Shown in pieces: positions 6,025 through 6,031 of a stretch of DNA of 6,031 bases (the first letter of the stretch is position 1; every line of letters begins with the position of its first letter). Under the pieces are notes generated by a model. The model was not told the origin of the DNA, searched no databases, and saw nothing but the letters and a program-made list of their open reading frames with translations. The translations under genes and the position numbers were made by a program. Origin of the DNA: Lachnospiraceae bacterium (GTDB lineage Bacteria > Bacillota > Clostridia > Lachnospirales > Lachnospiraceae); the NCBI GenBank assembly GCA_024697505.1, contig JAILFQ010000197.1:1-6031 (forward strand). The letters run 5' to 3'.

Positions 6025-6031
6025 CTCTGTT

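Overview
The window looks like chromosomal DNA from a low-to-moderate GC anaerobic Firmicute, most likely a Clostridia/Lachnospiraceae-type organism. This is judged from strong GGAGG-type ribosome binding sites, AT-rich intergenic DNA, a PurN with a clostridial-looking 'FCGKGFYGLKVHEAV' segment, a tandem OB-fold SSB-like protein and a YtvI-like AI-2E family membrane protein. It is an inference from sequence style; no rRNA or marker gene is present. All five genes lie on the minus strand, so transcription runs from high to low coordinates. No tRNA, rRNA, CRISPR array, IS element or phage integrase was found, and no stretch longer than 300 bases lacks a gene.

Upstream block (about 6031 to 3237). 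An AI-2E family (YtvI-like) membrane protein gene is followed 9 bp later by an XRE-type helix-turn-helix protein whose central region resembles the SocA/Panacea antitoxin domain. A 73 bp gap then leads to a double OB-fold single-strand-binding-like protein, and a perfect 11 bp hairpin ends this block. The membrane protein gene has a striking defect. A strong ribosome binding site and ATG (6007-6009) open the correct reading frame, but an in-frame TAA (5968-5970) stops it after 13 codons. The rest of the frame (from 5967, first start-like codon TTG at 5953-5955) is intact.

Purine block (about 3140 to 98). Behind its own predicted promoter (extended -10) lie purM and, 35 bp further on, one long gene encoding PurN (GAR formyltransferase) fused in frame to PurD (GAR synthetase). 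Together the two genes supply steps 2, 3 and 5 of de novo IMP synthesis. These are the same three activities joined in the vertebrate GART protein, but here the domain order is N-D with PurM separate. The fusion has almost no linker, and all key motifs of both enzymes are present.

The most noteworthy points are the PurN-PurD fusion, the nonsense codon in the AI-2E gene, and the apparently toxin-less HTH-Panacea-like gene cotranscribed with a membrane protein. I found no convincing wholly new system.
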